Assembly: GCA_030770425.1 (NCBI GenBank)
Contig: JASJFT010000330.1
Coordinates: 1-34,703, forward strand
Source of the DNA: Darksidea phi
Lineage: Eukaryota > Ascomycota > Dothideomycetes > Pleosporales > Lentitheciaceae
Length of the DNA: 34,703 nt
Direction: 5' to 3'
A program made the position numbers and the translations under genes. This document shows positions 1 through 10,099 of this stretch, piece after piece (position 1 is the stretch's first letter; each line of letters starts with the position of its first letter). Below the pieces are notes generated by a model that did no database searches, was not told where the DNA came from, and was given only the letters and a program-made list of their open reading frames with translations.

Positions 1-72
1 GAACCTGCTGAAGAGGCTGCTCCGGAACCTGCTGAAGAGGCTGCTCCGGAACCTGCTGAAGAGGCTGCTCCG
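1..72 (+). repeat. 24-bp coding tandem repeat, three exact copies
   Basis: Units at 1-24, 25-48 and 49-72 are identical and encode EPAEEAAP. A fourth copy decays from base 73. The array begins at the window edge and may continue to the left. The period is a multiple of three, so copy-number change keeps the frame. Confidence 0.9.
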
Positions 73-1287
73 GAACCAGCTGAAGACGTCGAGAAAGCGT
101 CTGTCCGGTCGAAATCGCCTGCGTCCGAAGCAACCGACACCGCCGACAAAGCTTCTATTCGATCCAAGTCTCCTGCACCCGAAGCAACTGATACTGGAGA
201 CAAAGCTTCTATTCGATCCAAATCTCCCGTTCCCAGCGTCGCCGACAAAGCTTCTATACGGTCCAAGTCCCCTTCTCCTAGCGTCTCTAGTAAGATATCC
301 GTACAATCCAAGTCACCTCCGCCCGTACCGCCTAAAAGCGCATCCATTCGTTCAAGACTTTCGACCGCCTCCATCCGTTCATCTGCCCCACCGCCGCCAC
401 CTCCACGATCAACAGCACCTTCGGAAGCTCCATCTTCGCCGACAGCCCCTTCATCAGAACACTCCGCGGCTGTGTATACACGCCCACCCCCTGGTCCGAT
501 CGAAGTTGGCACCCCACGCGTCGATTCTCCTCACCCACCACCTGAAAGCGAAGCTGCCCCACCATCCAACGCTTCTGCCGTTCCTCCACTTCCAGTACCT
601 ACCGAAAGTGTCACCCCCTCTGTCCCCCCTGCGCCGCCAACCGATGTAGGCGAGACTCCTGCGTTACCAGCCCCTACTGAAAGCGATGCCCCCTCCGCAG
701 CCCCCGCAGCGCCAACAGAAGTAGAGGACACTCTTCCACTACCGGCACCCACAGAAAGCGCAATCATTCCACCTTTCAACCCTGAATCCTCGCTCAGAGG
801 CTCAAGCCAAGATCTACCTACACCTTCACGCCCCATCTCTCCCCTTTTCGCCGCCCTCGATGAGATTGAAGCCTTGTCATCTCACCGCAGCCGCAACCCA
901 TCTGCCTCGCGCCGCTCCGCCCGCACCCGCACCTCAGACGAGGAGCTGCAGCAACACACTAGAGATCGCCCCGATACCGCGCGTCGTACAAGTGGGTACA
1001 CGCTCAGCAGACGCTCTTCGGACCAAGCGAGCCAACGATCCGAAAGATCGGATCGAACTGAGCGCACGGACCGATCGTCCAGCAGCAGATATTTGTGCGA
1101 GAGTCGTAGCGCAGCCATCAAAGCACTGTACCCGAATAGTCCGCTAGCGGGAAACAGTCCAAGTTTAAGTCGCACGAACTCGATCAGAAGTAGGAAAAGA
1201 GAGAGTGCCGATTTGGGCACGTGGGATACGAGTACACCGGGGGTGACAAGTGTGCAGGTCAACCAGGAGGCATCGACGCACTCGTAG
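1..1287 (+). CDS. C-terminal part of a Pro/Ser/Ala-rich disordered protein (5' end outside window)
   Basis: The frame is open from base 1 and ends at TAG 1285-1287, so about 428 C-terminal residues are visible and the start lies outside. The first 72 bases encode three copies of EPAEEAAP. A series of KASIRSKSP-type repeats follows (about residues 30-105), then a Pro/Ala/Thr/Glu-rich stretch in which PTES recurs, then a basic Ser/Arg-rich tail ending near QEASTHS. I see no folded domain, membrane segment or catalytic motif. The composition suggests an intrinsically disordered scaffold or phospho-regulated protein with many possible SP/RS sites. I do not recognise the family. No intron is evident in the visible part. 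It converges on the TFIIF beta gene across about 1.6 kb. Confidence 0.75.
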   Translation, partial: EPAEEAAPEPAEEAAPEPAEEAAPEPAEDVEKASVRSKSPASEATDTADKASIRSKSPAPEATDTGDKASIRSKSPVPSVADKASIRSKSPSPSVSSKISVQSKSPPPVPPKSASIRSRLSTASIRSSAPPPPPPRSTAPSEAPSSPTAPSSEHSAAVYTRPPPGPIEVGTPRVDSPHPPPESEAAPPSNASAVPPLPVPTESVTPSVPPAPPTDVGETPALPAPTESDAPSAAPAAPTEVEDTLPLPAPTESAIIPPFNPESSLRGSSQDLPTPSRPISPLFAALDEIEALSSHRSRNPSASRRSARTRTSDEELQQHTRDRPDTARRTSGYTLSRRSSDQASQRSERSDRTERTDRSSSSRYLCESRSAAIKALYPNSPLAGNSPSLSRTNSIRSRKRESADLGTWDTSTPGVTSVQVNQEASTHS

Positions 1288-2475
1288 GAGTACAACTTCC
1301 CTCATGCCTATTTAGCGCATGTTTCCAATCTTCGTTTCGTTTTGTTTCTGTTTTCGAATTGTTGTACTTTTTTTTCCCTCGCTCGTATTTTCTTTTCTTG
1401 TAACCCCCGTCCTTCACTGTGCGCTTTTCTACTTTGTCTCTTTTCATACCGTGTTTATCGGCGTTTTGTGGTCATTCTGGTTTCATGCTGTTGTAGGATG
1501 CATATATGGGGGTAGCTGGGTACTGGGAGCTGGGCAAGCATTGCTGGCGTTGTTGCACTGTGAGCGTTATTGCACTGCGGGCGTTGTTGCATTGCATCTA
1601 GACGAGGCAGCATAGGCGACTACATCGACATTTGCATATGCATGTATGGATGCTGGGTGCTAGGTGCACGGGGGTTGGGGGGGCATGGAAGTGGAGTTTT
1701 CATATCATTGTTTTACGGCCTTTTATTTTATTTTTTTCATAGCGACGGTTATGGGGCGTTGGGGTACACTGACTAGGTCGGGGCGCAGGATTCGTATGTT
1801 TGTTGTTGTTCTGTTTACGCATTATTGATGATGGTAGTTAATGTACATGTACGTCTCTTGCGTAAAACCGTGTTTAATACTGCGACTTATTTCGGGTTTG
1901 TGTTGTACGTTATCTGTGTTGTTTTTTTTGCGAGTGTGACGTGGTTGGTAGATGTAATCAGATCAGGCTAAGTCTTATACATGGCGGAGTCACATATCGA
2001 GTGCTTGTATGACTACCGTAATATATCTTGCCAAACTGGCAAATAGCAGCAGATTAACAAATCTAGCCTTCTTTAGCATAGTTATTGCTGGTATACGCAC
2101 GGTTAGTGTTAAAACTTGTGCGAAATATAGGTTAATATGGCGTTCTAATAGATAAATTAAGTACTGGGAGATAGGTTTTTGTTGGCTTCGTAGTCACTGT
2201 GTTTAGCGTGCGGGGCGATTAGAAGTATGTATGCTGCGGAATTGTGTTGGCATCAATATAAGATGGGCGCTACAATGTCTAGCTATGCCGTTACCATTCT
2301 CACCGTCAGGAGGAGCGAGAGGGTAAGTATATAGTATTAAGGCTATTAAGTAGCGTTCGGCTTGTCGCGGGAGATTGGTCGACTCATCGTGCTTCGTGTG
2401 GTGTGCGGTATTCGATTGTCAGACGGACGGCCTTTAATACCTTCGTATGTGGCCATTCAGTATGAGCGCTGCTCC
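1288..2475. other. Intergenic, no gene seen
   Basis: This holds the 3' flank of the first gene and T-rich low-complexity DNA, for example at 1365-1395 and 1720-1740. Only short overlapping ORFs without recognisable similarity are present. I see no RNA gene. Confidence 0.6.
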
Positions 2476-2615
2476 CTTGGTTCGCATCCTTTGGTTCGCA
2501 TCCTTTGGTTCGCATCCTTTGGTTCGCATCCTTTGGTTCGCATCCTTTGGTTCGCATCCTTTGGTTCGCATCCCTTCGTTCGCATCCCTTCGTTCGCATC
2601 CCTTAGTTCGCGTCC
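2476..2615. repeat. 14-bp minisatellite, about ten units
   Basis: Ten consecutive 14-base units are seen. Six exact copies of tttggttcgcatcc run from 2490 to 2573, with a one-base variant before them (2476-2489). Three drifting copies lie on the right, with tttg changed to cttc or ctta. The core ggttcgcatcc is one base from the tRNA B-box consensus. Decay is polarised to the right edge. The array lies between two convergent genes. Confidence 0.93.
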
Positions 2616-2879
2616 CTTAGTGCCAGCAGTTCCCCTCTCCTGCACCCCACCCCCTTCCTCTGGGTCGCGTGTTGAGGCTCGTGTCGGATGAAGCCAGTGT
2701 TGGCTGCCCACTGTTCCACGGGCCGACGTCAAGCGTTCCACTCTTTTCATGTGCAGTTGAAATTTCAGTGCTGGTCTTCAGATGTATGCAGTTTATCATT
2801 GAGTAGAAAAACTCCCCTACAATAGCATAGTTGCGCAATGCAGCTTTTCCTCAGAAAAAAAAAGAAAAAAAAAGACGCT
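2616..2879. other. Downstream flank of the TFIIF beta gene
   Basis: No gene is seen. An A-rich tract at about 2854-2874 (T-rich in the sense of the minus-strand gene) lies directly after the stop codon. Confidence 0.5.
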
Positions 2880-3932
2880 TCAAACCACGTCTTCCATCTC
2901 ATCCTCGTCATCGCCCGAGTCGAGAGTGTCGGCATCCGGAGGCCTTTCCTCTTTGGCATTCCCATAGTTGCCTGATCGAGACCAGCAGCTCGCGAAGGGA
3001 CCACTCTTGACTAGTATAGCAATATCGGCGAGGACTTCCTTGAGATAAGCTTCGGGCTGCCGGGTCTCCTGCTTGAGCGACTTCATTGGCCAGTACGCGT
3101 ATCGATCGAAGCACCTGTGCAACATGTCGATAAGCTCGTTGCGTGGGATACGGGCAGCCTTGTTGAGCTGCGACTTGCGAGGGACGGCAGGGCGGATGAA
3201 GGAGTTGAAGCTGGTCTGTGCGTTTCCCATCTCGTTGAGCTCATTGATGTGGTCGACGATGTTGGTGTGCAAGTTTGCGCCTTGGATAGCTTGCTTGTGC
3301 CGCGCCGCGTCAAAGGTAATGAACTCTCGTGTGCTCAGAGGCTGTGCAAGGTATTGGCGGGTTGCGCTGCCGATGAGGGAAGTCTGCTTGGGGATGGCCT
3401 TCTTGTACTTGGTGCGCTTCTGAATGCGCGCCTTGGGATCCTGGACACCGCCATAGCCGTAGCCACCGGGCGCGCCGTACCTGTTGTATCCGGCGCCGCC
3501 ATGCTTGTATCCAGGCAGGTCCTTCTCAGTGAAAATATACGTGTTCTTGAGCATGTCGCCCTTAGTCGACTGCGGCTCGAGTTCAAAGGCGGTCGGCAGT
3601 TGCGACTTCTGCTGCCACCGCTCGTCGAAGAACATGCGCATAGGCTGTGTCTTGCTAATGCCATCCTTCTCCGTGGGATCTGGGAAAGCTAGCACTTCGC
3701 CGAGCACAATCTCATCATTGTCGGTGCCTTCAGCAAGCTCGTCCCAGTTGGAGATTTTATCGTAGAGCCAGTCGGGGATGCGCGTGAGCCACAGGTCCCG
3801 CTCGGCGCCCTTGACGGGCAGCTGAAGTTCGCCAGTGTCCTCGTAGAAGTCATCGTCCATGTAGCCGCTGCCTGAAGGCGTGAGTGTGTCGTGCTCCATC
3901 TTGACATCGGGGTCGGGTTTGATGCCGTTCAT
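2880..3932 (-). CDS. TFG2: Transcription initiation factor IIF, beta subunit
   Basis: This is an intronless 350-residue protein. As the small TFIIF subunit (RAP30/Tfg2) it binds RNA polymerase II in the nucleus and brings it to the pre-initiation complex. The N-terminal half (about 35-190) carries the family's dimerisation region, including DLWLTRIPDWLYDKI and the conserved LIGSATRQY segment near residue 188. The C-terminal part (about 265-325) matches the winged-helix DNA-binding domain, with RIPRNELIDMLHRCFDRY, YW, QPEAYLKEVL and AILVKSGPF. A Gly/Tyr-rich insertion sits around residues 145-160, and the tail is acidic (DSGDDEDEMEDVV). Length fits fungal orthologues. The start ATG at 3932 is the first in the frame. 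It is divergent from the CSN4 gene. Confidence 0.93.
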   Translation of the reverse strand: MNGIKPDPDVKMEHDTLTPSGSGYMDDDFYEDTGELQLPVKGAERDLWLTRIPDWLYDKISNWDELAEGTDNDEIVLGEVLAFPDPTEKDGISKTQPMRMFFDERWQQKSQLPTAFELEPQSTKGDMLKNTYIFTEKDLPGYKHGGAGYNRYGAPGGYGYGGVQDPKARIQKRTKYKKAIPKQTSLIGSATRQYLAQPLSTREFITFDAARHKQAIQGANLHTNIVDHINELNEMGNAQTSFNSFIRPAVPRKSQLNKAARIPRNELIDMLHRCFDRYAYWPMKSLKQETRQPEAYLKEVLADIAILVKSGPFASCWSRSGNYGNAKEERPPDADTLDSGDDEDEMEDVV

Positions 3933-4406
3933 CGTGGCGGCGTAGAAAGGGCGTGATGGTATGTTATATACTCGTATGTCTGTTTACCGGGCGTCACCGT
4001 ATATTCTGGATTAAACGGGCGTGGGTGTGGCGCGTTAAGTCTGAGGGTGAAGAGGGTGTGCGAGGTGAGGTAATGAAAGAAGAGCCGCATCTGGGATCGG
4101 CTCGAGCTCGTGCATTAGCGTGCCAAGCCTTAGCTATCGATACCCCGGTGGAGGGCAACCGCAGCCCGTCACTCAGCACGAATACCAGAAGTGAAGGTGC
4201 TCTTGAGCCAAACTATATCCTCTAATTTCGATTGCCGGGTGGCTCAGGACTCTCCCGACCAGAAAGTGATATTGTACCGCGAATACACCATCCCCGCACG
4301 ACCGAATTGGCCATTCCGCCCGCCTGCCGCCTGAAGCTCCCCCACTTCAACCGCGGTCAAAACACACCTCTCCCATTGCAGCTTCTCCGCACTCACACCA
4401 CCCACC
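3933..4406. promoter_or_regulatory. Divergent intergenic region between TFIIF beta and CSN4
   Basis: This 474-bp spacer separates the two start codons and should contain both promoters. The CSN4 side is C- and CT-rich and ends in a fungal-style start context, caccATGtc. No specific factor site was identified. Confidence 0.5.
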
Positions 4407-5709
4407 ATGTCTTCCCCGGAGGTGACCTCAGCTCTACAGGCTATTGAAGCCGCCTCCAACACCGACAAACCCTCCCGCTACAGCTCCCTCCTCCAAGAAA
4501 TCACCACCTCCTCGCAAAACCTCGCCGCAGACCTCAATGCCTACGCGCGAACGTTACTGGATGACAACCTCGGCGTGGTAGTCCTTCGACCCCTTCTTGC
4601 CAACTTTGTAGAGCAGTTTCGGAAGATCAAGGACCCAAACGTCAAGATCGATGTAGGCGAGAAGCTCATCGAGCTATTTCAGACAAAAGGTGTGGGACAA
4701 TACGAAGAGCAGGACACACTAGTCAAGGAGATTTTGTCAGACTCGTATGAAGAGAATGAGGATTATAGAAAGTCGGCGCAGATACTGGGGTCCATTAATT
4801 TAGAGTCGACACAGAAGTCGCTGTCGAGTGATGACAAGGCGAAGGTGTGGATTCGGATAGTGCGATGTTACCTAGAGGAAGATGATCCAACGAGCGCCTT
4901 TACACACCTGAACAAGGTCAAGAACGTCATCTACAATGTACAAGACAAGCAGACGCGGCTGATGTTCCAGCTCAGCCAGGCCCGCATCTATGACTCGCAG
5001 CGAAACTTCTTGGACGCGGCACAAGCATATTACACAATGAGTCTGGAGACAATGGTCGATGAGGAAGAGAGACTGCAGGCTCTCGGCGCTGCTATCATCT
5101 GCGCTGTACTCGCGCCTGCTGGTCCACTGCGGTCCAAGATGCTGGCGAAGCTGTATAAGGACGACCGAGCAAACCAGGTCGAGGACTTTCCCATCCTAGA
5201 GAAGATGTTCTTGGACCGCTTGCTATCACCCGCCGAGATCAAGGCCTTTGCCGAAAAGCTACAGCCTCACCACCTCGCAAGGACAGCCGATGGCTCTACA
5301 GTGCTCGACCAAGCCGTGCTGCAGCACAACCTTGTCGGCGCATCAAAATTGTACAACAACATCGGCTTCGATCAGCTGGGCGAGCTTCTGGGTATCGATG
5401 CTGAAAAGGCGGAGGACTACGCGGCGAGAATGTTGGAACAAGGTCGTCTGGCTGGATACATTGATCAGATCGATCGATTGATCTTTTTTGAAGGCGTAGG
5501 CAGCGGTGAGCGAAAGACAGGCCATACAGAGCGCATTGTTGGAAAGGAACTCCGGAAGTGGGACGCAAATGTTCAGGGTCTGGCTGAGGAAGTAGAGAAG
5601 GCAACGACGATGATTCAGACCCAGCATCCGGTAAGTTGTTCTGTCCATCTAGTTTCTAACAAACGTTAACGTCTTTCAGGACTTCTACGCTTCACAAATG
5701 GTACATTGA
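4407..5709 (+). CDS. csnD: COP9 signalosome complex subunit 4
   Basis: There are two exons, 4407-5630 and 5680-5709, around a 49-bp intron with donor gtaagt and acceptor tttcag. The first exon ends at a codon boundary and the second adds DFYASQMVH, giving 417 residues. The protein matches CSN4, a PCI-domain subunit of the COP9 signalosome, which removes NEDD8 from cullins. Typical segments are the helical-repeat N-terminus, KVWIRIVRCYLEEDD (about residue 150), the QLSQARIYDSQRNFLDAAQ stretch, and the PCI winged-helix part with LYNNIGFDQLGELLGI and MLEQGRLAGYIDQIDRLI. The 405-420 length is usual. The symbol follows Aspergillus nomenclature. Confidence 0.93.
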
Positions 5710-6099
5710 GGCCATCTCTGAATCAAATAATGCCTTCACAAATAGCAGATTACCATAGCGCTAGCGTCTCCTGTAGAGCAAGACGAAGCGGTCATGTTGG
5801 CTTGGCTACGAGTCCTCTTCCAGGACAGCTGCGCAGCCAGACCACGATGGTCCGGAGTGCATAAGAAAGCATTAGCGTAGCGATACCCTTGCGACTTCTA
5901 GCTCATGTAGAGAAATAACATGCATCCACTATTCACCCTAGTGTGACCGTAAAGGAGGAAATCATCCGTCATTACATATACTCAAACTTGCATGTAGTGT
6001 TCCAATATCTTCTACAATATGATACACCACAATATTGTACAAAGGGCTGGGGACTGCCCTTCTCTAAATGTCTTAAGTCTCCACAGCAAAACACCTCCA
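5710..6099. other. Convergent 3' flanks of CSN4 and bL21m
   Basis: No gene is seen. AT-rich stretches near 5960-6040 probably serve 3' end formation for both convergent genes. Confidence 0.5.
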
Positions 6100-6840
6100 T
6101 TATGTCTGCTTCAGCTTCAACTCCCTCTCATACTCCTCTAAGCTCTTCACTTCCACATCACTAATCTTCAACACTGTATACCGATGCTTACTCCTCACAT
6201 GTCTTGTATGTCTCTGCCTCCTCTTCGTCTTTCCCATAACGCGCATCGGCTCGCTTTCAATGCCTACCACCCGTGCCCGGCACGTAAACAACCTCTCATC
6301 CAGATAGAAAACCTGCTTTCCGTGATCCCGCGTCCCCTTGACCACCTCAGGCGCCTTCAATGTGTAGTCTCGCGATCCGATGTGTGTAGCGCGGTTCAGC
6401 CGTAGGACATCGCCAGGCTTGACGTTTGGCATTAGGAAGGGCAGACGCAGGGTGTCGCCGGCAGTTAGCAGATACGGACGGCCGTGGATGTGTATGGTTA
6501 GGTAGTGTGCTGGTTGAGTGTGGAGGAGCGGGAGAAGCTCGCGGATTGAAGGGGTGATGTTTTGGGAGACGACATCTTGTCTTGCGTTTGCGGATGGCTT
6601 GAGCTTTGGCGATACGGGCTTGAGCGTTGGTCTTGGTATTGATGGTGTTGATTGGACTTTCTGCTTGAGATCGGAGGAGATGTGTTGCCCGGATTGGATG
6701 AGTGGGTCGGGCACGTTGCCGGCTTCGAGGGTGTGCGATACGGTGGTGATGTGTGCGCGGAAGGGGAGGAGCAAGATTGGTGGGAGCGTCGATGGCGATT
6801 CGAGTAGCGAGCGTCGAACTGTGCGAGCGAAGAGCGCCAT
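6100..6840 (-). CDS. Mitochondrial large-subunit ribosomal protein bL21m
   Basis: This 246-residue protein starts at ATG 6840 and reads MALFARTVRRSLLESPSTL, an Arg/Ser/Leu-rich presequence expected of a mitochondrial import signal. A linker of about 100 residues follows. The bL21 domain (about 125-240) includes the IHGRPYLLTAGD strand, the VKPGDVLRLNRATHIGSRDY region and the basic MGKTKRRQRHTRHVRSKH motif ending in YTVLKI. The frame stays open 78 codons upstream, but those residues look like promoter sequence, so the internal start is preferred. The protein works in the mitochondrial ribosome. It is divergent from NSA2. Confidence 0.9.
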   Translation of the reverse strand: MALFARTVRRSLLESPSTLPPILLLPFRAHITTVSHTLEAGNVPDPLIQSGQHISSDLKQKVQSTPSIPRPTLKPVSPKLKPSANARQDVVSQNITPSIRELLPLLHTQPAHYLTIHIHGRPYLLTAGDTLRLPFLMPNVKPGDVLRLNRATHIGSRDYTLKAPEVVKGTRDHGKQVFYLDERLFTCRARVVGIESEPMRVMGKTKRRQRHTRHVRSKHRYTVLKISDVEVKSLEEYERELKLKQT

Positions 6841-7032
6841 TGTGAGTGGTGCAATGGGTTGAGCCCTTGCCGGCGACGCTTTTCTTGAGATGCGACGAAG
6901 TTTGGGTTCGCGGAAGTGACTAAGCAACCGCGCTCGGACCAGAAAAATCTTGGCGGAGCAGCTAAATTTCGCCGCCGGCCTCTCCGCACTTCTTGTTGGA
7001 GATACCAGCAACAACAAGGAGGGCCAGTCAAG
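6841..7032. promoter_or_regulatory. 192-bp bidirectional promoter, bL21m / NSA2
   Basis: The two start codons lie at 6840 (minus) and 7033 (plus) with only 192 bases between them, so both core promoters and both 5' leaders must fit here. No TATA box is obvious. Confidence 0.6.
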
Positions 7033-8013
7033 ATGCCTCAGAACGAGTACATTGAACGTTTCCAGAAGCAGCATGGCAAGCGGTGCGTATCATTGTCGAT
7101 TTTACTACAACCCTTCACCTAACACTTACCAGTCTCGACCACGACGAGCGCAAGCGCAAGCGCGCCGCTCGCGAGGGCCATGAAGCCTCCCACAAGGCGC
7201 AGAACCTGCGCGGTCTGCGTGCGAAGATGTACGCCGAGAAGCGCAGAAAAGAGAAGATCCAAATGAAGAAGCAAATCCGCGCACACGAAGAACGCAATGT
7301 CAAAACCTCCGAGCCCGCCGAGCCCTCCACCGAAGCGCTGCCGCAATATCTACTCGACAGAAGTAATGAGAAGAATGCAAAGGCGCTGTCGAGCGCGATT
7401 AAGCAGAAGCGGAATGAGAAGGCAGCGCGGTTTAGTGTACCTTTGCCTAAAGTGAAAGGTATTAGTGAAGAAGAAATGTTCTCGGTTATCAAGACTGGCA
7501 AGAAGACGAAGAAGAAGAGCTGGAAGCGCATGATTACCAAACCGACGTTTGTGGGTCCGGGTTTCACGAGGAGACCGGTCAAGTACGAGCGCTTCATCAG
7601 ACCCATGGGGTTACGGTATAAGAAGGCAAATGTCACGAACCCTGAATTGGGCGTTACGGTGCAGCTGCCGATCATCTCAGTCAAGAAGAACCCACAGAAC
7701 CCACTATATACGCAATTAGGGGTAAGTTAACATCTTATATTTTTCGCCTCTCCCCCTCCTACTCACTTCTTAACAAGAGCTTATATTAATCGTACCCTGC
7801 TTTTAGGTACTCACAAAAGGTACTATCATTGAGGTGAACGTAAGTGAGCTCGGACTCGTAACTGCTGGAGGCAAGGTAGTTTGGGGTCGCTATGCACAGG
7901 TTACGGTATGTCACCATTCCTGTCTGATTTTCGGCGTTTAAGTGGCTTTGCTGATTTAATATAAGAATAATCCGGAGAATGACGGGTGTCTCAATGCTGT
8001 TCTACTCGTGTAG
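7033..8013 (+). CDS. NSA2: Ribosome biogenesis protein Nsa2
   Basis: Four exons (7033-7082, 7133-7721, 7807-7905, 7966-8013) join to a 261-residue protein, the same length as yeast Nsa2. Introns are 50, 85 and 60 bp. Nsa2 is an S8e-family assembly factor of pre-60S ribosomes, needed for 27S pre-rRNA processing in the nucleus. Diagnostic segments are [17 protein letters not shown], the basic [17 protein letters not shown] stretch, [37 protein letters not shown], and the end [18 protein letters not shown] followed by [10 protein letters not shown]. The first intron splits an Arg codon after residue 16. Confidence 0.95.
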
Positions 8014-8398
8014 ACGCGATGAATAGATTTGGAGCTTTGCATTGCTATGGCGTTGAGACCGGCTACTGGGAGTTATGGCGGAAAAAGTCCGAGGTATCAA
8101 GACATGAGGGAATGAAGCCTAATCGATGCCCACCTAGAGAAAATCAAATAGATGGGCATTCGGAAAGTTTTAGATGCCCGTAGATCTTTACTGTGCATGA
8201 TTCGTACGTTCGTGCCCTTTCGGGTCTAGCCGCTAAACTAAAATTTACCCCCATTCCTTCTGCCCATGACTTCATAAACGCAACTGATCAAATTCATTCT
8301 ACTCAACTGACTGTTAGCAAATTAAAGGTCCGACAGGAAGGGAAACGTGAGGGGTATTGCTAGAGTTACACGCTCGTTACCCTGCCATATCCTTTGAG
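8014..8398. other. Intergenic, NSA2 3' flank and acyltransferase leader
   Basis: No gene is seen. An imperfect inverted repeat (8126-8136 with 8149-8159, one mismatch) could form a small hairpin in the NSA2 3' flank. An extra 5' exon of the next gene cannot be excluded. Confidence 0.4.
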
Positions 8399-10099
8399 AT
8401 GGTGGCGAAAAACAAGGAGCACTGGCTCGCACGCTATGCGAATAGCTACCACACCTGGACCACCACCATAGACAATGGCAGGAAGTCCTTTACTCGTCCA
8501 TTAGGTCTCGTGGAGTTTTCTTTCGATACAGATGGAACGGAGTACGGCGGTCGCGCGGATTTAAACGCGCTTCTTACGCTCGAGATCAACCATGCATTCA
8601 CGTCGAAAGAAGAGTTGCGGAGAAGGATAGCGCTGGCCTGGGCGGGTTTAGGGCTGCAACATCCTATGCTTATGAGTCGGACGGTTGAGGATGGAGAGAC
8701 GGCGAAAAGGAGTTTTGTCATCGATCTACAGTACTGCGAAGACGAAGTAGTCCATGCCACCTCAGAAAACATATTATGGGTAGATGACTACTACTCAAAG
8801 GTCGATGGCGCGCAGCTTCATCAACATTGCCTCAACGTTGGCCGGATAATCGAACCAGAGAAATGTCTCTCCAGACTACACGTCCTCCCACTCGTCAAAC
8901 TTCCCAATGGCAACTACGAACTTCGCTTTCTCATCGTACTGGCCCATCAGATATCGGATGGCTTGTCAGCTTACAAATGGTTCGGTCACTTCATCCGCAT
9001 TCTTAACATGTCTCAATCCACTATCGAGCGCGAGATTGAAATATTCAGAGCAGAAGAGGAGGTACGGAAGCGATTACCATCTGCGCAAGAAGATTTGTAC
9101 CCGAGGGTTGTGGGAAACAAGGCGAGAGAGCGGTGGTTTTGGGCTATCATAAGAGTGTTGAGGCATGTGCGGAAGACACTTCCTCCAACATTCGTCAATC
9201 CGTTGAGGAGGGAGGAAAGATTGGAGGCCGTAGCTTTTCCGCCAGTCTTTGACAAGTTCTTCGATTATGAAGAGACAAGGGGGCCGCCGATAAACTCGGG
9301 CCACATCACCGCCTCCCTCTCCCCAGCGGCATCAAAGGCCATGATTGATCTCTGTCGCTCAATCGAAGTCAGCATCGGCGCTGGTTGTTTCGCCCTCGTC
9401 GGTCTCTCCATGATGGAATTTTACGAGAAGCGATATCCAGAGGTACTGGATCTAGAGCGGTTACCCTTCACAGCAGCCTTTCCACTAAACCCACGTGCCT
9501 TCTTCACCGTCCCAACGCCAACGGAGTCGTGCATGCTCGCTTTCTCTGAAGGCATCGTAATGCCGTTCCTCCCCTCCTCTCTACCAATTGAAGGACGCTT
9601 CAAACTCATCGCCAAACACGCGAATCGCGAGTTAAGAATGTATCAGAAGAGAGGAAGGAGTAAGAGTGTAGCTCAGCACTCTTCAGGCCGCCTTCTAGCG
9701 AATAGCTATCTCTTCCAAACAGAGCGGGTCGAGTCAAAACTCCCAGCACATCGACGAACCGGCGCAAATCCACAGGGCTCACTACCCACTAACATTGGGA
9801 AGTACGGCGCTACATGCGCCGTATCTTCTGTTGGTTCTATGGCCGATTTCTTCAAACCTGGTGCCTACTCGCTTGATCCTAGCCAGATGGAGAAAGAGGG
9901 AAAGGACTTTGCAGCGGATTTTAGAAATTTGAGGACTGGAGTTAGGGCAAGGGACAATGAATTTTTAGTGAGCATTTCCACGGATGCAAATGGCATTGTC
10001 AATTTTGGTGTTAGTTATGATATGAATGCAATCAGTAAAGACGCGGCTGAGGTGTGGGCTGAGAAGATCAGGGGACTGTTGGAAAATAGGGGAGGCTAG
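8399..10099 (+). CDS. HXXXD-type acyltransferase (BAHD / alcohol O-acetyltransferase-like)
   Basis: This is a single open frame of 566 residues from the first ATG at 8399. The frame is open for a few more codons up to a stop at 8348, so a short upstream exon is possible. The catalytic motif HQISDG (His about 183, Asp about 187) fits the HXXXD(G) signature of the chloramphenicol-acetyltransferase-like fold. An early RPLG..E segment (near residue 40) resembles fungal alcohol acetyltransferases and the Tri3 O-acetyltransferase group. Such enzymes use acyl-CoA to acylate alcohols, often in secondary metabolism. A usual DFGWG motif is not evident; the C-terminal part has NIGKYGATCAVSSVG and VNFGVSYD instead, as in the AATase branch. 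Substrate is unknown. It stands alone among housekeeping genes. Confidence 0.7.
   Translation: MVAKNKEHWLARYANSYHTWTTTIDNGRKSFTRPLGLVEFSFDTDGTEYGGRADLNALLTLEINHAFTSKEELRRRIALAWAGLGLQHPMLMSRTVEDGETAKRSFVIDLQYCEDEVVHATSENILWVDDYYSKVDGAQLHQHCLNVGRIIEPEKCLSRLHVLPLVKLPNGNYELRFLIVLAHQISDGLSAYKWFGHFIRILNMSQSTIEREIEIFRAEEEVRKRLPSAQEDLYPRVVGNKARERWFWAIIRVLRHVRKTLPPTFVNPLRREERLEAVAFPPVFDKFFDYEETRGPPINSGHITASLSPAASKAMIDLCRSIEVSIGAGCFALVGLSMMEFYEKRYPEVLDLERLPFTAAFPLNPRAFFTVPTPTESCMLAFSEGIVMPFLPSSLPIEGRFKLIAKHANRELRMYQKRGRSKSVAQHSSGRLLANSYLFQTERVESKLPAHRRTGANPQGSLPTNIGKYGATCAVSSVGSMADFFKPGAYSLDPSQMEKEGKDFAADFRNLRTGVRARDNEFLVSISTDANGIVNFGVSYDMNAISKDAAEVWAEKIRGLLENRGG

Noticed and set aside
2476..2615. CRISPR array or tRNA cluster
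   Set aside because: The repeats are contiguous 14-mers without spacers, and no tRNA arms surround the B-box-like core.
6841..7074. 78-codon N-terminal extension of bL21m
   Set aside because: The frame is open but overlaps the NSA2 start region. The internal ATG at 6840 begins a clear mitochondrial presequence.
8126..8159. Hairpin after NSA2 as a terminator or structured RNA
   Set aside because: The 11-bp arms have a mismatch and no support from context. Fungal Pol II genes do not need such a terminator.
9013..9304. Antisense ORFs within the acyltransferase gene
   Set aside because: They are short shadow frames opposite a continuous coding frame with an HXXXD motif.
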